The notes beneath the pieces are model-generated. The model was not told where the DNA came from and ran no database searches. It worked only from the letters and a program-made list of their open reading frames with translations. Positions 1 through 8,561 of a stretch of DNA of 64,000 nucleotides are shown in pieces. This DNA comes from an uncultured Lachnospiraceae bacterium. Its GTDB lineage: Bacteria > Bacillota > Clostridia > Lachnospirales > Lachnospiraceae. Each line of letters starts with the position of its first letter. Positions within the stretch are counted from its first letter, which is position 1. The position numbers and the translations under genes are program-made. The stretch is from positions 1 to 64,000 of the forward strand of contig CANPTH010000011.1 in NCBI GenBank assembly GCA_947576945.1, read 5' to 3'.

Positions 1-159
1 TTGTTTCCAGTACTTTCGGGACATATTGCCTTGTAACTTGTAAACTTACGCTAGTATATATCGGTACTATCCTTCTTTTACGTAACCCATCTATGAAAGT
101 AGTATTATTCCACTGCACTCCTCTATAAGAAACAAATATAAGTTCATCATACATGTTTC

Positions 160-184
160 GTAAGCGTCAAACCGTAAGCGTCAA
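160..184 (+). repeat. Direct repeat GTAAGCGTCAA, two copies 14 bp apart
   Basis: GTAAGCGTCAA occurs at 160-170 and again at 174-184. The arrangement suggests a nested or duplicated IS66 terminal repeat. Confidence 0.7.
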
Positions 185-232
185 ATAAGAACGTGTAGTG
201 AAATATGTAGCTTTCTCCTGTAAACTTAGGGT

Positions 233-264
233 TAGAGTTTTTAGTGTTCACTCCAAAAACTCTA
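233..264 (+). repeat. Perfect 10-bp inverted repeat upstream of the IS66 tnpA-like gene
   Basis: TAGAGTTTTT at 233-242 pairs exactly with AAAAACTCTA at 255-264 across a 12-nt loop. It ends about 24 bp before the tnpA-like start codon. It could form a hairpin in the leader that limits read-in transcription or translation of the transposon gene; this role is inferred. Confidence 0.55.
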
Positions 265-287
265 AATCCAAGTAAAGGAGAATCCCC

Positions 288-617
288 ATGGACATTTCCA
301 CTTTAACTCCAGATAAGCAGGTGAAACTGCAGTACTGGCTGGACGTGATCCGGCAATGCAGAGCCTCCGGCCTGACAAACCAGGCATGGTGCGAACAGCA
401 TGATATCTCTTTAAAAAGCTATTATTACTGGATTGCAAAGATCCGGAAGCTGGCGCTTGAGGAACTGCCCCGAAAGAGTCATGGATACAGGCCGGTCATG
501 GAGCAGACTGCGTTGATGCCGGATGCGGCTCCGGAATTATTCGAGAAGTTTTGTATAAAAACTGATGTTTACCGGACTTCAGATAATTCTTCTCAGATAA
601 TAATATACTATCTGTGA
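288..617 (+). CDS. tnpA: IS66-family accessory protein TnpA-like, C-terminally truncated
   Basis: The first 80 or so residues match the small IS66 OrfA protein: an opening MDISTLTPDKQVKL, then WCEQHDISLKSYYYW, a helix-turn-helix-like segment placed as in this family. IS66 elements normally carry tnpA, tnpB and a large tnpC transposase; only this first gene is present. The last 25 residues do not look like the usual hydrophobic C-terminal end and run into unrelated sequence, so the gene is probably cut off near base 540. A ribosome-binding site AAAGGAG lies about 8 bases before the ATG. It is likely non-functional for transposition. Confidence 0.75.
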   Translation: MDISTLTPDKQVKLQYWLDVIRQCRASGLTNQAWCEQHDISLKSYYYWIAKIRKLALEELPRKSHGYRPVMEQTALMPDAAPELFEKFCIKTDVYRTSDNSSQIIIYYL

Positions 618-648
618 GCATCTTACCAATCCAAATTTCTCCATGTAT

Positions 649-680
649 CAAAAAGCCCTCCGAACATATCGAAAGGCTTT
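649..680 (-). terminator. Rho-independent terminator of the 52-codon gene
   Basis: On the minus strand AAAGCC and GGCTTT form a stem closed by a 14-16 nt loop and followed by a run of five T. It begins just after the stop of the small gene at 685-843. Confidence 0.6.
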
Positions 681-684
681 CACT

Positions 685-843
685 TTATTTTTTCTCTTTT
701 TTGAGGACTCCCAAAGATCTTAAAGCCGCCGCTTTTCTTTCTGACTCAGGACAGATCCTTACTCTTCCACCATATGGTTTTATCACATCACTTGCCACAC
801 AAGTGTCTTTTCTTGTCACATAAATTGGCATTTTGAACTTCAT
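685..843 (-). CDS. Small basic protein of 52 residues, unknown function
   Basis: An open frame of 52 codons begins at an ATG preceded by AGGAGG at a spacing of about 5 bases. It ends in TAA just before a hairpin terminator and has a recognisable promoter upstream, so it is a free-standing small gene rather than a chance frame. The product starts MKFKMPIYVTRKDTC, has two cysteines, contains KPYGGRVRICPESER and ends in a lysine-rich tail (LKKEKK). There is no signal peptide or membrane segment. I do not recognise a family. Its position between an IS66 remnant and the end of the polysaccharide operon gives no clear hint of function. Confidence 0.6.
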   Translation of the reverse strand: MKFKMPIYVTRKDTCVASDVIKPYGGRVRICPESERKAAALRSLGVLKKEKK

Positions 844-881
844 CAGAGCCTCCTCTCCAGTCAAATACAGCCTAATAGACT

Positions 882-910
882 ACTATATTTTAACATAAAA
901 GTCAATCCAA
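882..910 (-). promoter_or_regulatory. Sigma-A-type promoter of the 52-codon gene
   Basis: On the minus strand TTGGAT (905-910) and TATAGT (882-887) are separated by exactly 17 bases, about 40 bases before the ATG at 843. Bases 911-1070 contain no further gene and are strongly AT-rich. Confidence 0.5.
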
Positions 911-1070
911 CTGCAAAAATTTATTCAAAAAAAGCTTAATATTCATTTTCTCCATTTTTACCTAATATACACCTTCCTATTTAGTAAAAATAAATATAAA
1001 AACTTCCATTTTTTATCTATAATATGATTTGATCAATCAAAGTGTACTCATATTTCCTGCCTGCTTCCTA

Positions 1071-3095
1071 TCATTCAATCACCCGAACCACATTCTCTTT
1101 CTTCGCCAGCAGCTTTCCCGGCGCCTTCGGATATCCCAACGCTATCGCCGCCCACACAATATGTTGTCCTGGTATCTGGTAACTGTTCAGCAGCTCCCTG
1201 ATCTCCGGCTCATCGGATAATGTCATGAGTGGATTGAGCCACACCGACCCAAGTCCGTAAGACCACGCCGCCAGCATCATATTTTCTGCCGCGCAGGAAG
1301 CGTCCTGTATACCGTCTTTATTCCTGCGGTCATTGGAAACAAGAATCAATACCTTAGGGTTCTCAAACCCATAAAAATGCACTTTTGCCTCCTCTGCCTT
1401 TACCCGGGTAATCTCTTTCAACTGCTGAATCTTATCCTGCGACTTCAACACCGTAAATCTCCATGTCTGCATATTATGTCCTGATGGCGCATAGTATCCT
1501 GTCTTAATGATCATATCCAGTATCCTGCCATCAACAGGCTGATCGGTAAAACTCCGTACACTCCGTCTCGCAAGAAGATTACAGATCACAGGATTCATGA
1601 GATCCATATTGTTCCGCTCTGTATACATTCTATGCAATGCTTTTCTATCTAATTTCTTCATCTGGTTTCGTGGAAGTTCATCTACCTGTATATATTCCTG
1701 CGGAAGCTTATACTTTTCCAGACGAGTCGCCAGATATTTCACCAGTGCATCCTCCTCGATCATACCGCTCTCGGCCACCACATATAATACCGGCACCTGT
1801 CCAACGATTCCTTCCGGATCATACACCCCGATGCATGCACATTCTTTAATTTCCTCATACTCCTGTGCAGCATTCTCCACCTCGATCGGAGATACCTTCT
1901 CGCCGCCTACATTAATGATATCATCAGCACGTCCGAGCATATAGACAAAGCCATCAGTATCTATATAAATCAAATCGTTAGTATACAGCCAGTCATTCCG
2001 AATCGCATCCTGCGTTAATTCCGGTTCATTCCAATATCCTTCCATACGCATTCTACCGCGCAGGATCATTCTTCCTGCAGTATCAATGTCTTTTGCCGCC
2101 ACTTCATTCCCATCAGGATCTACTGCCTTTACTTCAATTTCGTCCAAAGGTCTGCCAATCGATGCGGCCTTATCCGGATATCTCGTAAGATCCAAAAAGA
2201 CTGCACCACCGGTCTCTGTAGACCCCCATGTATTAAACAGCTGCGTATCCGGTAATAATGTAAGCAGCTTCTTCTTCATATCCACGCTCACAGAACCAGC
2301 TCCAAATTCTATATAACGCAGCTGCCCAATGATTGATGCAAACTGATCCTGCATCTGTCTGTATATGACTTCCATTGAAGCCGGCACGCAGACCATAGCC
2401 GTACAATGATGCTGCTCTATATTTTTCTCAATCTCTTTTGCAAAAGTAAAGCCGTTCTGCAATACCACTGTTGCACCAAGATACAAAGTTGCGCGCAGTA
2501 CCCGCATTCCAAAAGAATGATTCAGAGGCAATGGATTCAAAACGACATCTTCCCCACACATACGGATGCCATTACATGTATTTAACATATTCGCATAGAC
2601 ACAACGGTAACTCAACATCGCGCCCTTCGGCTTTCCCGTAGTCCCCGTTGTAAAGAGCAGCTCACATAACTGCTCCTCATCCGGTTTTACATAACCAATA
2701 TGCACCTGTTCCTGCAATGACTCCTCATAAATCTGTTTAAAAGAAACGACCTTAACTTCCTCCGGCATTTTCTTACCGTCTGCCAGAAAGATATCTGCCT
2801 GCGTCATTTTCCAGATATCATGTATGCTATCCGGCTTCGCATATTTATCAATCGCAACTGTAACAGCCCCGATATATTGAATGGCTAAGAGACCCACAAT
2901 ATACTCCGGTTTGGAAACCGCATTGAGCATAACCCGATGTCCCTTCTCTATTCCCATACCATAAAGAATAGACGCCATCCCTTCAATCCTCTTTTTCAAT
3001 TCACCATAGGTTACAATGATATTTTTGAAGCAAACAGCCTTTTTCTCTGGCTGCGTGTTACCATATACCAATACCTTCTCTACTAATGTTTCCAT
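1071..3095 (-). CDS. Adenylating acyl ligase fused to a nitroreductase-family flavin domain
   Basis: Residues about 1-490 are an ANL-family adenylate-forming enzyme. Core motifs are visible: TTGTTGKPKG, the P-loop-like A3 motif near residue 150; WGSTETGG near 290; GRADDIINVGGEKVSP near 390-400; and a terminal lysine region, LPRNQMKKLDRKAL, near 475-488. Residues about 500-674 are a nitroreductase-like FMN domain (ARRSVRSF, YYAPSGHNMQTWRF, and a final ALGYP segment). The gene directly follows a carrier protein and an MBOAT gene. The ligase therefore probably loads an acid onto that carrier, as DltA does for DltC. What the flavin domain does (oxidation or reduction of the carrier-bound acyl group) is unknown. 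I place the start at the second ATG (3095) because GGGAG lies 5-6 bases before it; an upstream ATG at 3107 lacks such a site. It is the last gene of the long leftward polysaccharide operon. Confidence 0.85.
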   Translation of the reverse strand: METLVEKVLVYGNTQPEKKAVCFKNIIVTYGELKKRIEGMASILYGMGIEKGHRVMLNAVSKPEYIVGLLAIQYIGAVTVAIDKYAKPDSIHDIWKMTQADIFLADGKKMPEEVKVVSFKQIYEESLQEQVHIGYVKPDEEQLCELLFTTGTTGKPKGAMLSYRCVYANMLNTCNGIRMCGEDVVLNPLPLNHSFGMRVLRATLYLGATVVLQNGFTFAKEIEKNIEQHHCTAMVCVPASMEVIYRQMQDQFASIIGQLRYIEFGAGSVSVDMKKKLLTLLPDTQLFNTWGSTETGGAVFLDLTRYPDKAASIGRPLDEIEVKAVDPDGNEVAAKDIDTAGRMILRGRMRMEGYWNEPELTQDAIRNDWLYTNDLIYIDTDGFVYMLGRADDIINVGGEKVSPIEVENAAQEYEEIKECACIGVYDPEGIVGQVPVLYVVAESGMIEEDALVKYLATRLEKYKLPQEYIQVDELPRNQMKKLDRKALHRMYTERNNMDLMNPVICNLLARRSVRSFTDQPVDGRILDMIIKTGYYAPSGHNMQTWRFTVLKSQDKIQQLKEITRVKAEEAKVHFYGFENPKVLILVSNDRRNKDGIQDASCAAENMMLAAWSYGLGSVWLNPLMTLSDEPEIRELLNSYQIPGQHIVWAAIALGYPKAPGKLLAKKENVVRVIE

Positions 3096-3164
3096 CTTAT
3101 CTCCCATTCATACAGAAGTCAGTTCTCCCAAAAAGAGGTTCTGACAAGCCCTATTCATATTCAC

Positions 3165-3392
3165 CTACGCCTGCAGACGCTGCACCATCGCCGCCATTGC
3201 ATCAATAGAATTGAAATTCTCCGGTATGATTTCCTCATAAGGAATCTCTATGCCATACTCCATACTGAGTGTTCCAATCACAGATACGATTGTAAGGGAA
3301 TCTAAAATACCATCATCCACCAATTCCTCCGATGCCGTAAAATCAATCTCCGGATTCTCCGCTGATAATAATTGTAACAGTTCTTCTCTCAT
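3165..3392 (-). CDS. Acyl carrier protein (DltC-like)
   Basis: A 75-residue acidic four-helix carrier. The phosphopantetheine attachment serine sits in DDGILDSLTIV near residue 32, the usual D-S-L motif. A good ribosome-binding site (AGAGGAGA) precedes the ATG. It lies between the MBOAT gene and the ligase-nitroreductase gene, so it most likely receives the activated acyl group from the ligase and presents it to the membrane acyltransferase. This layout parallels dltA-dltB-dltC-dltD, although the acid need not be alanine. A carrier for lipid or polyketide synthesis is less likely, because no such genes are nearby. Confidence 0.88.
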   Translation of the reverse strand: MREELLQLLSAENPEIDFTASEELVDDGILDSLTIVSVIGTLSMEYGIEIPYEEIIPENFNSIDAMAAMVQRLQA

Positions 3393-3431
3393 TAAAAGAA
3401 TCTCCTCTCTCTTCGTTTATTTCATCATACA

Positions 3432-5006
3432 TTAAAAGTTCCCATAGATAAAATCGCTTGCATTATAACCTGAACCATACATTCCAAATATCAGAATTGC
3501 AAAGAATGCCCCATAGTATACGAGCCATCGCAGTACAATATTTCTGCTGGCGATCATTTCTCTTACAGACCCGCACTCCTGCAATATACTGACTCGTCGT
3601 ACGATTAACAGGCCAATAATAACAACACACCAGTCTTTATAGTCAATACCCATGCCATACAGTGTTCCATCCCAGAATATCCAGGGATTAAAACTGCGGA
3701 ATATCTGCCTGACTGCTATGACTGTATTAGATACTGAGCCAGGAGCTGTAAGTAACCTTCCGCCTGCAAAAACAAAAAACGTTCTCACCATTTGAAACAC
3801 CCGATATGACTTTGTAGTCATATCAATATGCAGGATTTCTGCAAGCCTCTTATACTGACCTGCAAATACCGTTGCGCAAATAATGATCACCCCATAATAC
3901 AGACCCCATATAATATAATCCAGGCCCGTTCCGTGCCATATCCCTGTTAAAAGCCAGACAATCAGCAGCGGAATCACTGTATTGACTATCTTGGCAGGTT
4001 CTTTGCCAAATTTATTCCTGATCTTAGTAATCAGCTTGATCAGCCATTTAGAAACTGCAACCGGCATATATACATAATCCTTAAACCATGTCCCCAGTGT
4101 GATATGCCATCTGCGCCAAAACTCCGCCGTACTTGTCGAGAAAAATGGATGTTGAAAATTTCGATCTAATGAAATGCCAAAAATTTGCGATGCGCCACAA
4201 ACAATATCCATACAGCCTGAAAAGTCCATATATAGCTGGAAAACCGAAGCAAAAACAGCGATCAGTACTACCAATCCTTCATAAGATCTCAGACTGCCAA
4301 AAACCTGCGAAGTATAAAGAGCAAGCCTGTCCGCTAAAATCATTTTCTTCGCATAACCATATAACATCAGCTGCATGCCGAAACACACCTGCTTATAATC
4401 AAAGGTATGCTCTTTGAACAGTTCCTTTTCTAAGCGGTTATAACGCGCGATCGGCCCCTGAACAATCTGCGGAAAATACAATACACAAAGTAAAAATTTA
4501 AAATAATTACTGATAGGTTTTGTCTTTCGCCAATAAACATCCAGAAGATATCCTACAGAAGAAAATGTATAATAAGATATTCCAAGAGGTACAATCACCT
4601 CAAAAGAGATTGGATAGGAAAACAGGTTCCATATTGCATCTTCCAGCATTATGGCATATTTACAATAAGCAAGTACACCAATAACCAAACATAATGATGG
4701 AAGCAAATAAATATTTCGGCATTTACGTTTTTGTCTTGCCAGCATCGCAGCCTTTTCCTTACCGCCTGGTTCCTGCTCTGCAATTTCCCGCTCCATTCTG
4801 TTATACTGACGACTAATTGCACATGATGCTGTCCAGATAAGCAGAGATGTAACTATGACAATCAAAAGCTTATCATAGCCCGCACATAAATAGAAAACAC
4901 TGCTTGCCAGCAGCAGTATACACCATCTGATACGGTCTGGAAGTAAGTAATAGAGCAGCGTTATGATGATAAGAAATAAAATAAATACAATTGATAAATA
5001 CGACAT
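3432..5006 (-). CDS. MBOAT-family membrane O-acyltransferase (DltB/AlgI-like)
   Basis: A multi-spanning membrane protein of 524 residues. The MBOAT signature is clear: EFWRRWHITLGTWFKDYVY contains one conserved histidine region, and LLTGIWHGTGLDYIIWGLYYG contains the catalytic histidine about 70 residues later. Proteins of this family pass an acyl group across the membrane to an extracellular acceptor, usually together with an SGNH partner. That partner is probably the protein encoded at 6492-8561. The start is placed at ATG 5006, with GAGGAAGG 8 bases upstream; a GTG two codons earlier is too close to the ribosome-binding site. About 40 bp separate it from the carrier-protein gene, consistent with one transcript. 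Confidence 0.9.
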   Translation of the reverse strand: MSYLSIVFILFLIIITLLYYLLPDRIRWCILLLASSVFYLCAGYDKLLIVIVTSLLIWTASCAISRQYNRMEREIAEQEPGGKEKAAMLARQKRKCRNIYLLPSLCLVIGVLAYCKYAIMLEDAIWNLFSYPISFEVIVPLGISYYTFSSVGYLLDVYWRKTKPISNYFKFLLCVLYFPQIVQGPIARYNRLEKELFKEHTFDYKQVCFGMQLMLYGYAKKMILADRLALYTSQVFGSLRSYEGLVVLIAVFASVFQLYMDFSGCMDIVCGASQIFGISLDRNFQHPFFSTSTAEFWRRWHITLGTWFKDYVYMPVAVSKWLIKLITKIRNKFGKEPAKIVNTVIPLLIVWLLTGIWHGTGLDYIIWGLYYGVIIICATVFAGQYKRLAEILHIDMTTKSYRVFQMVRTFFVFAGGRLLTAPGSVSNTVIAVRQIFRSFNPWIFWDGTLYGMGIDYKDWCVVIIGLLIVRRVSILQECGSVREMIASRNIVLRWLVYYGAFFAILIFGMYGSGYNASDFIYGNF

Positions 5007-5119
5007 CAGCACTGCCTTCCTCTTTCATAATGTATTTTATTGACCTCTCTGGTAAAATTGTAAACGCAATCCCTTATGATACGCATGTTAAAAAATATCA
5101 CAAACAAACCGGATAGAAA

Positions 5120-6362
5120 TTATTCAAAACAAATTCCTGACAAAATGAAATCAATCCCCAAATTCCTTTGATCTGGTGTACCCATTAAGTCGCAGGGCCG
5201 CCATATATAAGATGTTTTTATACACAAATCCAATACTGAATCCTGTATCAATTCAGAATTAACTGAAATTTCCCATGTTCCATAAATATCACATATATTT
5301 TGCTTTAGTACTTCGCAATCTTTTAGATATATGATCACTTCATATACTTTGTCAAGCCCAAGTACTTCCTGCGGCAACCTATACGGAATCAGCAACTTTT
5401 CTGCATCTTCAGTTACCAGCAGCCTTATCTTACTCTCCGTAGCAGAAGTCCAAACATGTTTTACATTTATATCATCCTCTTCTTTATGAAAACCGCTTAT
5501 CAATTCGTACATTTGATAATTCAATACTCCCCAGTTATCCTTTTGCACTGCAAGGCAATATTTTGCAGGGTGGTTCGCCACAAACCGCAGGCCTAATCTC
5601 AAGGGATTATATAGCATTTCTGATATTGCAGGTTCAAAAAACATCCCTTGGGTTACATCGTCTCTAACAAAAAAAGCATTGCACCCATTTAGATTTGTAC
5701 CTACTAATGCATATCCCTTTTTTCTCCCCATTTCTTCAAGCGCTTTTAAAGATGCTCCATGCCAATCACTTCCATCCCAAACATGGTTCCGATCATATGC
5801 CTGCTTCCAAAACAGATCCGGCGGAAACTTCCCATTATATTCTATAACGACGACCCGCGGAAGGACATCAGAAATTGCTTCCCAAACATAAATATCATTC
5901 CCATCAATATCTATAGATAATAAATCAACTCCAAAATCCCCCCCCCGTATATTTTGCAAGAAGCTTATTAATATTTTCTCTTGTCACAAAAGAATTCATA
6001 ATCTGCAACTGGCCATTATCAATGACGGGGCGAAATTTCATACGAATTTCTTTACAATACTCATCTGAGCCTTCAATCCATAGTCCGTTCCAGCCGTAAA
6101 ATAACAGTAAATGGCTATTGCATTCTAAACCGTTTTGAACACCAAATTCTATAAAAGTCTTGTTTGTTGCCCCAATTCTCCTGAATATCTCATGAATTAT
6201 CCCATCCTCATCATTCTGAGAATAAACCTTATAGCCATAGGCTTCCAAGGACTTTGGATCCTGCATCCTCTCACGTGTCAACTCATCCCAGCAAGAGCCA
6301 CCTTCTATAACTCCTGAAAACCTCAAATTATCTGCCGTTTTCTTCCTCATAATGTCATACAT
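5120..6362 (-). CDS. Methyltransferase-like (FkbM-type fold) protein, frame OFF at a G9 tract; probably phase-variable
   Basis: Two overlapping frames together encode one protein. The N-terminal part runs from 6362 (ATG with GGAGG five bases upstream) into a nine-G tract at 5946-5938 and stops shortly after (GGGFWS). The C-terminal part opens with GGDFGVDLLSIDIDGNDIYV, the expected continuation. With 8 or 11 G the frames join as a 413-residue protein; with the 9 G seen here translation ends after about 145 residues. The N-terminal half has FIEFGVQNGLECNSHLLL and a following acidic segment that look like a SAM-binding Rossmann fold; the C-terminal half has VVVIEYNGKFPPDLF. I infer a sugar or polysaccharide methyltransferase-like role; the substrate is unknown. 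It lies between the MBOAT gene and its SGNH partner. The junction sequence is observed; reversible switching is inferred. Confidence 0.75.
5938..5946 (-). repeat. Poly-G tract, G9, out of frame
   Basis: Nine C on the plus strand, nine G in the coding strand, at about codon 139 of the methyltransferase-like gene. Loss of one G restores the reading frame. Confidence 0.9.
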
Positions 6363-6491
6363 TCCTCCATTCAAATTACTTATCGCAAAAACAATCTGCG
6401 TGAGATCTCCTGTCAGTAAGCGTAATATCATGTCCCATGATTATGTAAAATACCTTTATACTCCTGATTCACATTATAGATATCAACAATA

Positions 6492-8561
6492 TCAATATAC
6501 GGAAACACTCGTGTCAAATACTGCCGTATCAACAACCATTTTCAGCACCGTATCATATACTACAATGTTGATTCCTCTTGTATTAGGAGAATATTCCACA
6601 CCATCTATAACAATAGACGAACGACACTCTTCAGAATCCATTCCACCACTTTTAAGAGTGTGGCCTATATATCGTAATGAAATTGGTGTTTTATCATGAT
6701 TCTTCATCTCGTATACGATCTGCCCGCTATTTACCACCGCCAGATAAGAATCCCGGTATCCTAAGTCAGACAGCGCATATAACCCATAATCAGCCAGCCG
6801 CGCCCTTGCTTCCGTGTCCAATGCTCCTGCCGCTTCATCCATAACTGACATATAGATAATATAATCCTCTTTCCAGTATGAAGAAAAATAAGAAAATATT
6901 CCATTTTCTGCCATATTATGTTTCAAGTATTCAGCTATTCTTTGGTTTTCACATCTTCGATTATATAAGTAAAGTTTTTGAAGTTCTGCTGATAATTCGA
7001 AATAGTCCTTTCCCAGTTTCGTCTCATTATCTAATGCATTGGCCAAATTTTCCCCATCTCTTACACTCGATAAATAGGTATCGAAATAAGTCGTATCTAT
7101 AACTTTTTCTAAGCTATTATCATATATTACAATGTTTAACCCCCTTTGATCTTTTGCGTATTCAATTCCATCAATTAAGCAGGATGCGTTATTAGCTAAT
7201 CCCCCACTTTCCAAAGCATAGTCAGTTCCTCCAACTAATTCTCCGCTATGGGAAAGTACTGTCGGCTCTGTAACAACATCCACTGCACTCTTTCTTCGTT
7301 CATGGCTAACTTTCCCTTGATCGACCACTGCAAGATAGGAATCCCGAAAGTCTAATGCAGCAAGTTCTGCTAATCCCATCACAGCAAAACGCTCTCTTTG
7401 TTCCTGTGTAAGTCTACTTGCCGCATCATCCTTTGCCATCACGAAAATCGTATAGTTTTTATTTTGCATCGCTACAGATAAATAATCACTCGGATCAGTC
7501 ATCTCCTTAATTTGTATCACGTCACTCACCAATGCATGATATTTATCCAACTGCTCAGCCATATAAGAATACTTTTCATTCTCACGTACATCCATAAGTT
7601 GATAATTGGTTTTCAGATAGTCCCCGATATAAGCCGTTATTTTTTTTGCCCCGTAATAATTTGCATGGTACGCATCTGTAGAATCAACTGCCCAATTATA
7701 TCCAATATCGCCTAATAACGGTTCAAAGGAAAAATCCAACAACTCCAGTCCATGCGCTTCCGCCAAGTCCTTTACAGTATTATGCTCTGAAGGCTGCCAT
7801 GAGGCTAACCTGACTAACACTAAGTTCAGTTCATTCGTATCGCAAAAATCAACTATTCTTTCAAAATAGTCTATTCCCTCGGCAATTAACTCTTGCTTCT
7901 CATCACTATTTACATAAAAAGACGGTATTAGCAACGGTTCATTTGAATCCAGATATCTTTCATTCGTAAAGTTATAGCCTCTTACACAGACATTTGGTAA
8001 ATATCTTGCTATTTGAAAATCTATATCATTCATAGACTTCCATCTGTCATGATACGCATACAACGGCAAAAGATTGGCTATTGTTTCTCTGAAATTATTG
8101 GAATAATCTTTGACTGCATTGTATTTGACCGAAGAAAACTCCATTCCTTCTATTGCTTTCCGATAAAATGCAGAATCCTGAATATATCTCAATGCTGATA
8201 CATCAAGAACGACTGTCGATAATGTTTCTGCATGTTTTCTATACGCTTCTTTTATCCAATAATAGGATGCCATCAGCGGTTGTTGCTCTGTCCCAAAATT
8301 ATAGGCACAAATACCATAATTCTCATACAATTCCATTGGTGATATAGAATTTACCACGCAGCTTGTTCCAAAAAAGGCCACTTCTATCGTATCTTTCGGT
8401 TCTTCATAAAACCCACGCACTGTATCATAATTATTCCAATCCATCCATACCGGTTGGGCTAAAAAATTAAATCCCATAAATAATAGAACTAAAATAAATA
8501 GCCATAGAAATGCTTTGACGATTTCTCGGAAATTGACTCTCATAACCGCATCCCCTATCAT
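6492..8561 (-). CDS. SGNH-family acyltransferase-like protein with two C-terminal ILEI/FAM3-like domains
   Basis: A 689-residue protein with one N-terminal membrane anchor (residues about 17-33). The next 300 residues look like the SGNH partner proteins of MBOAT systems (DltD, AlgJ/AlgX). The nucleophile block is FFGTSCV (near 63-69) and the Asp/His block is DAYHANYYGAKK (near 296-307). The last 330 residues contain two copies of a module with the hallmarks of the ILEI (FAM3/PANDER, also POMGNT1 stem) domain. These are RGLNIVIYD...VIDTTYFDTY and RGINIVVYD...VVDTAVFDTS, each paired with a DEAA-type strand and an FRDSYLAVV or YRDSYLAVV segment. Such domains bind carbohydrate in POMGNT1. The start overlaps the wzx stop (ATGA); an alternative ATG at 8543 has a better AGGGGA site. 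It probably delivers the acyl group from the MBOAT to extracellular glycan. Confidence 0.8.
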   Translation of the reverse strand: MIGDAVMRVNFREIVKAFLWLFILVLLFMGFNFLAQPVWMDWNNYDTVRGFYEEPKDTIEVAFFGTSCVVNSISPMELYENYGICAYNFGTEQQPLMASYYWIKEAYRKHAETLSTVVLDVSALRYIQDSAFYRKAIEGMEFSSVKYNAVKDYSNNFRETIANLLPLYAYHDRWKSMNDIDFQIARYLPNVCVRGYNFTNERYLDSNEPLLIPSFYVNSDEKQELIAEGIDYFERIVDFCDTNELNLVLVRLASWQPSEHNTVKDLAEAHGLELLDFSFEPLLGDIGYNWAVDSTDAYHANYYGAKKITAYIGDYLKTNYQLMDVRENEKYSYMAEQLDKYHALVSDVIQIKEMTDPSDYLSVAMQNKNYTIFVMAKDDAASRLTQEQRERFAVMGLAELAALDFRDSYLAVVDQGKVSHERRKSAVDVVTEPTVLSHSGELVGGTDYALESGGLANNASCLIDGIEYAKDQRGLNIVIYDNSLEKVIDTTYFDTYLSSVRDGENLANALDNETKLGKDYFELSAELQKLYLYNRRCENQRIAEYLKHNMAENGIFSYFSSYWKEDYIIYMSVMDEAAGALDTEARARLADYGLYALSDLGYRDSYLAVVNSGQIVYEMKNHDKTPISLRYIGHTLKSGGMDSEECRSSIVIDGVEYSPNTRGINIVVYDTVLKMVVDTAVFDTSVSVY

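Larger units (their letters stand above)
160..617 (+). mobile_element. Remnant of an IS66-family insertion sequence (left end plus tnpA)
   Basis: The stretch begins with GTAAGCGTCAA at 160-170, repeated at 174-184. This resembles the GTAAGCG start typical of IS66 terminal inverted repeats. It is followed by a leader with a hairpin and a TnpA-type accessory gene. No TnpB or DDE transposase gene follows, and no matching right end was found, so only the left edge of an element remains. Bases 1-159 hold no gene that I can recognise; TGTAAACTTACGCTAG at 39-54 resembles the similar string near 219-235, hinting at an additional duplicated end. Confidence 0.6.

Noticed and set aside
614-823. 69-codon plus-strand frame after the IS66 remnant
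   Set aside because: It runs opposite the 52-codon gene, which has its own promoter, ribosome-binding site and terminator.
1028-1041. Palindrome TTTGATCAATCAAA as operon terminator
   Set aside because: The stem is only 6 bp and no T-run follows on the minus strand.
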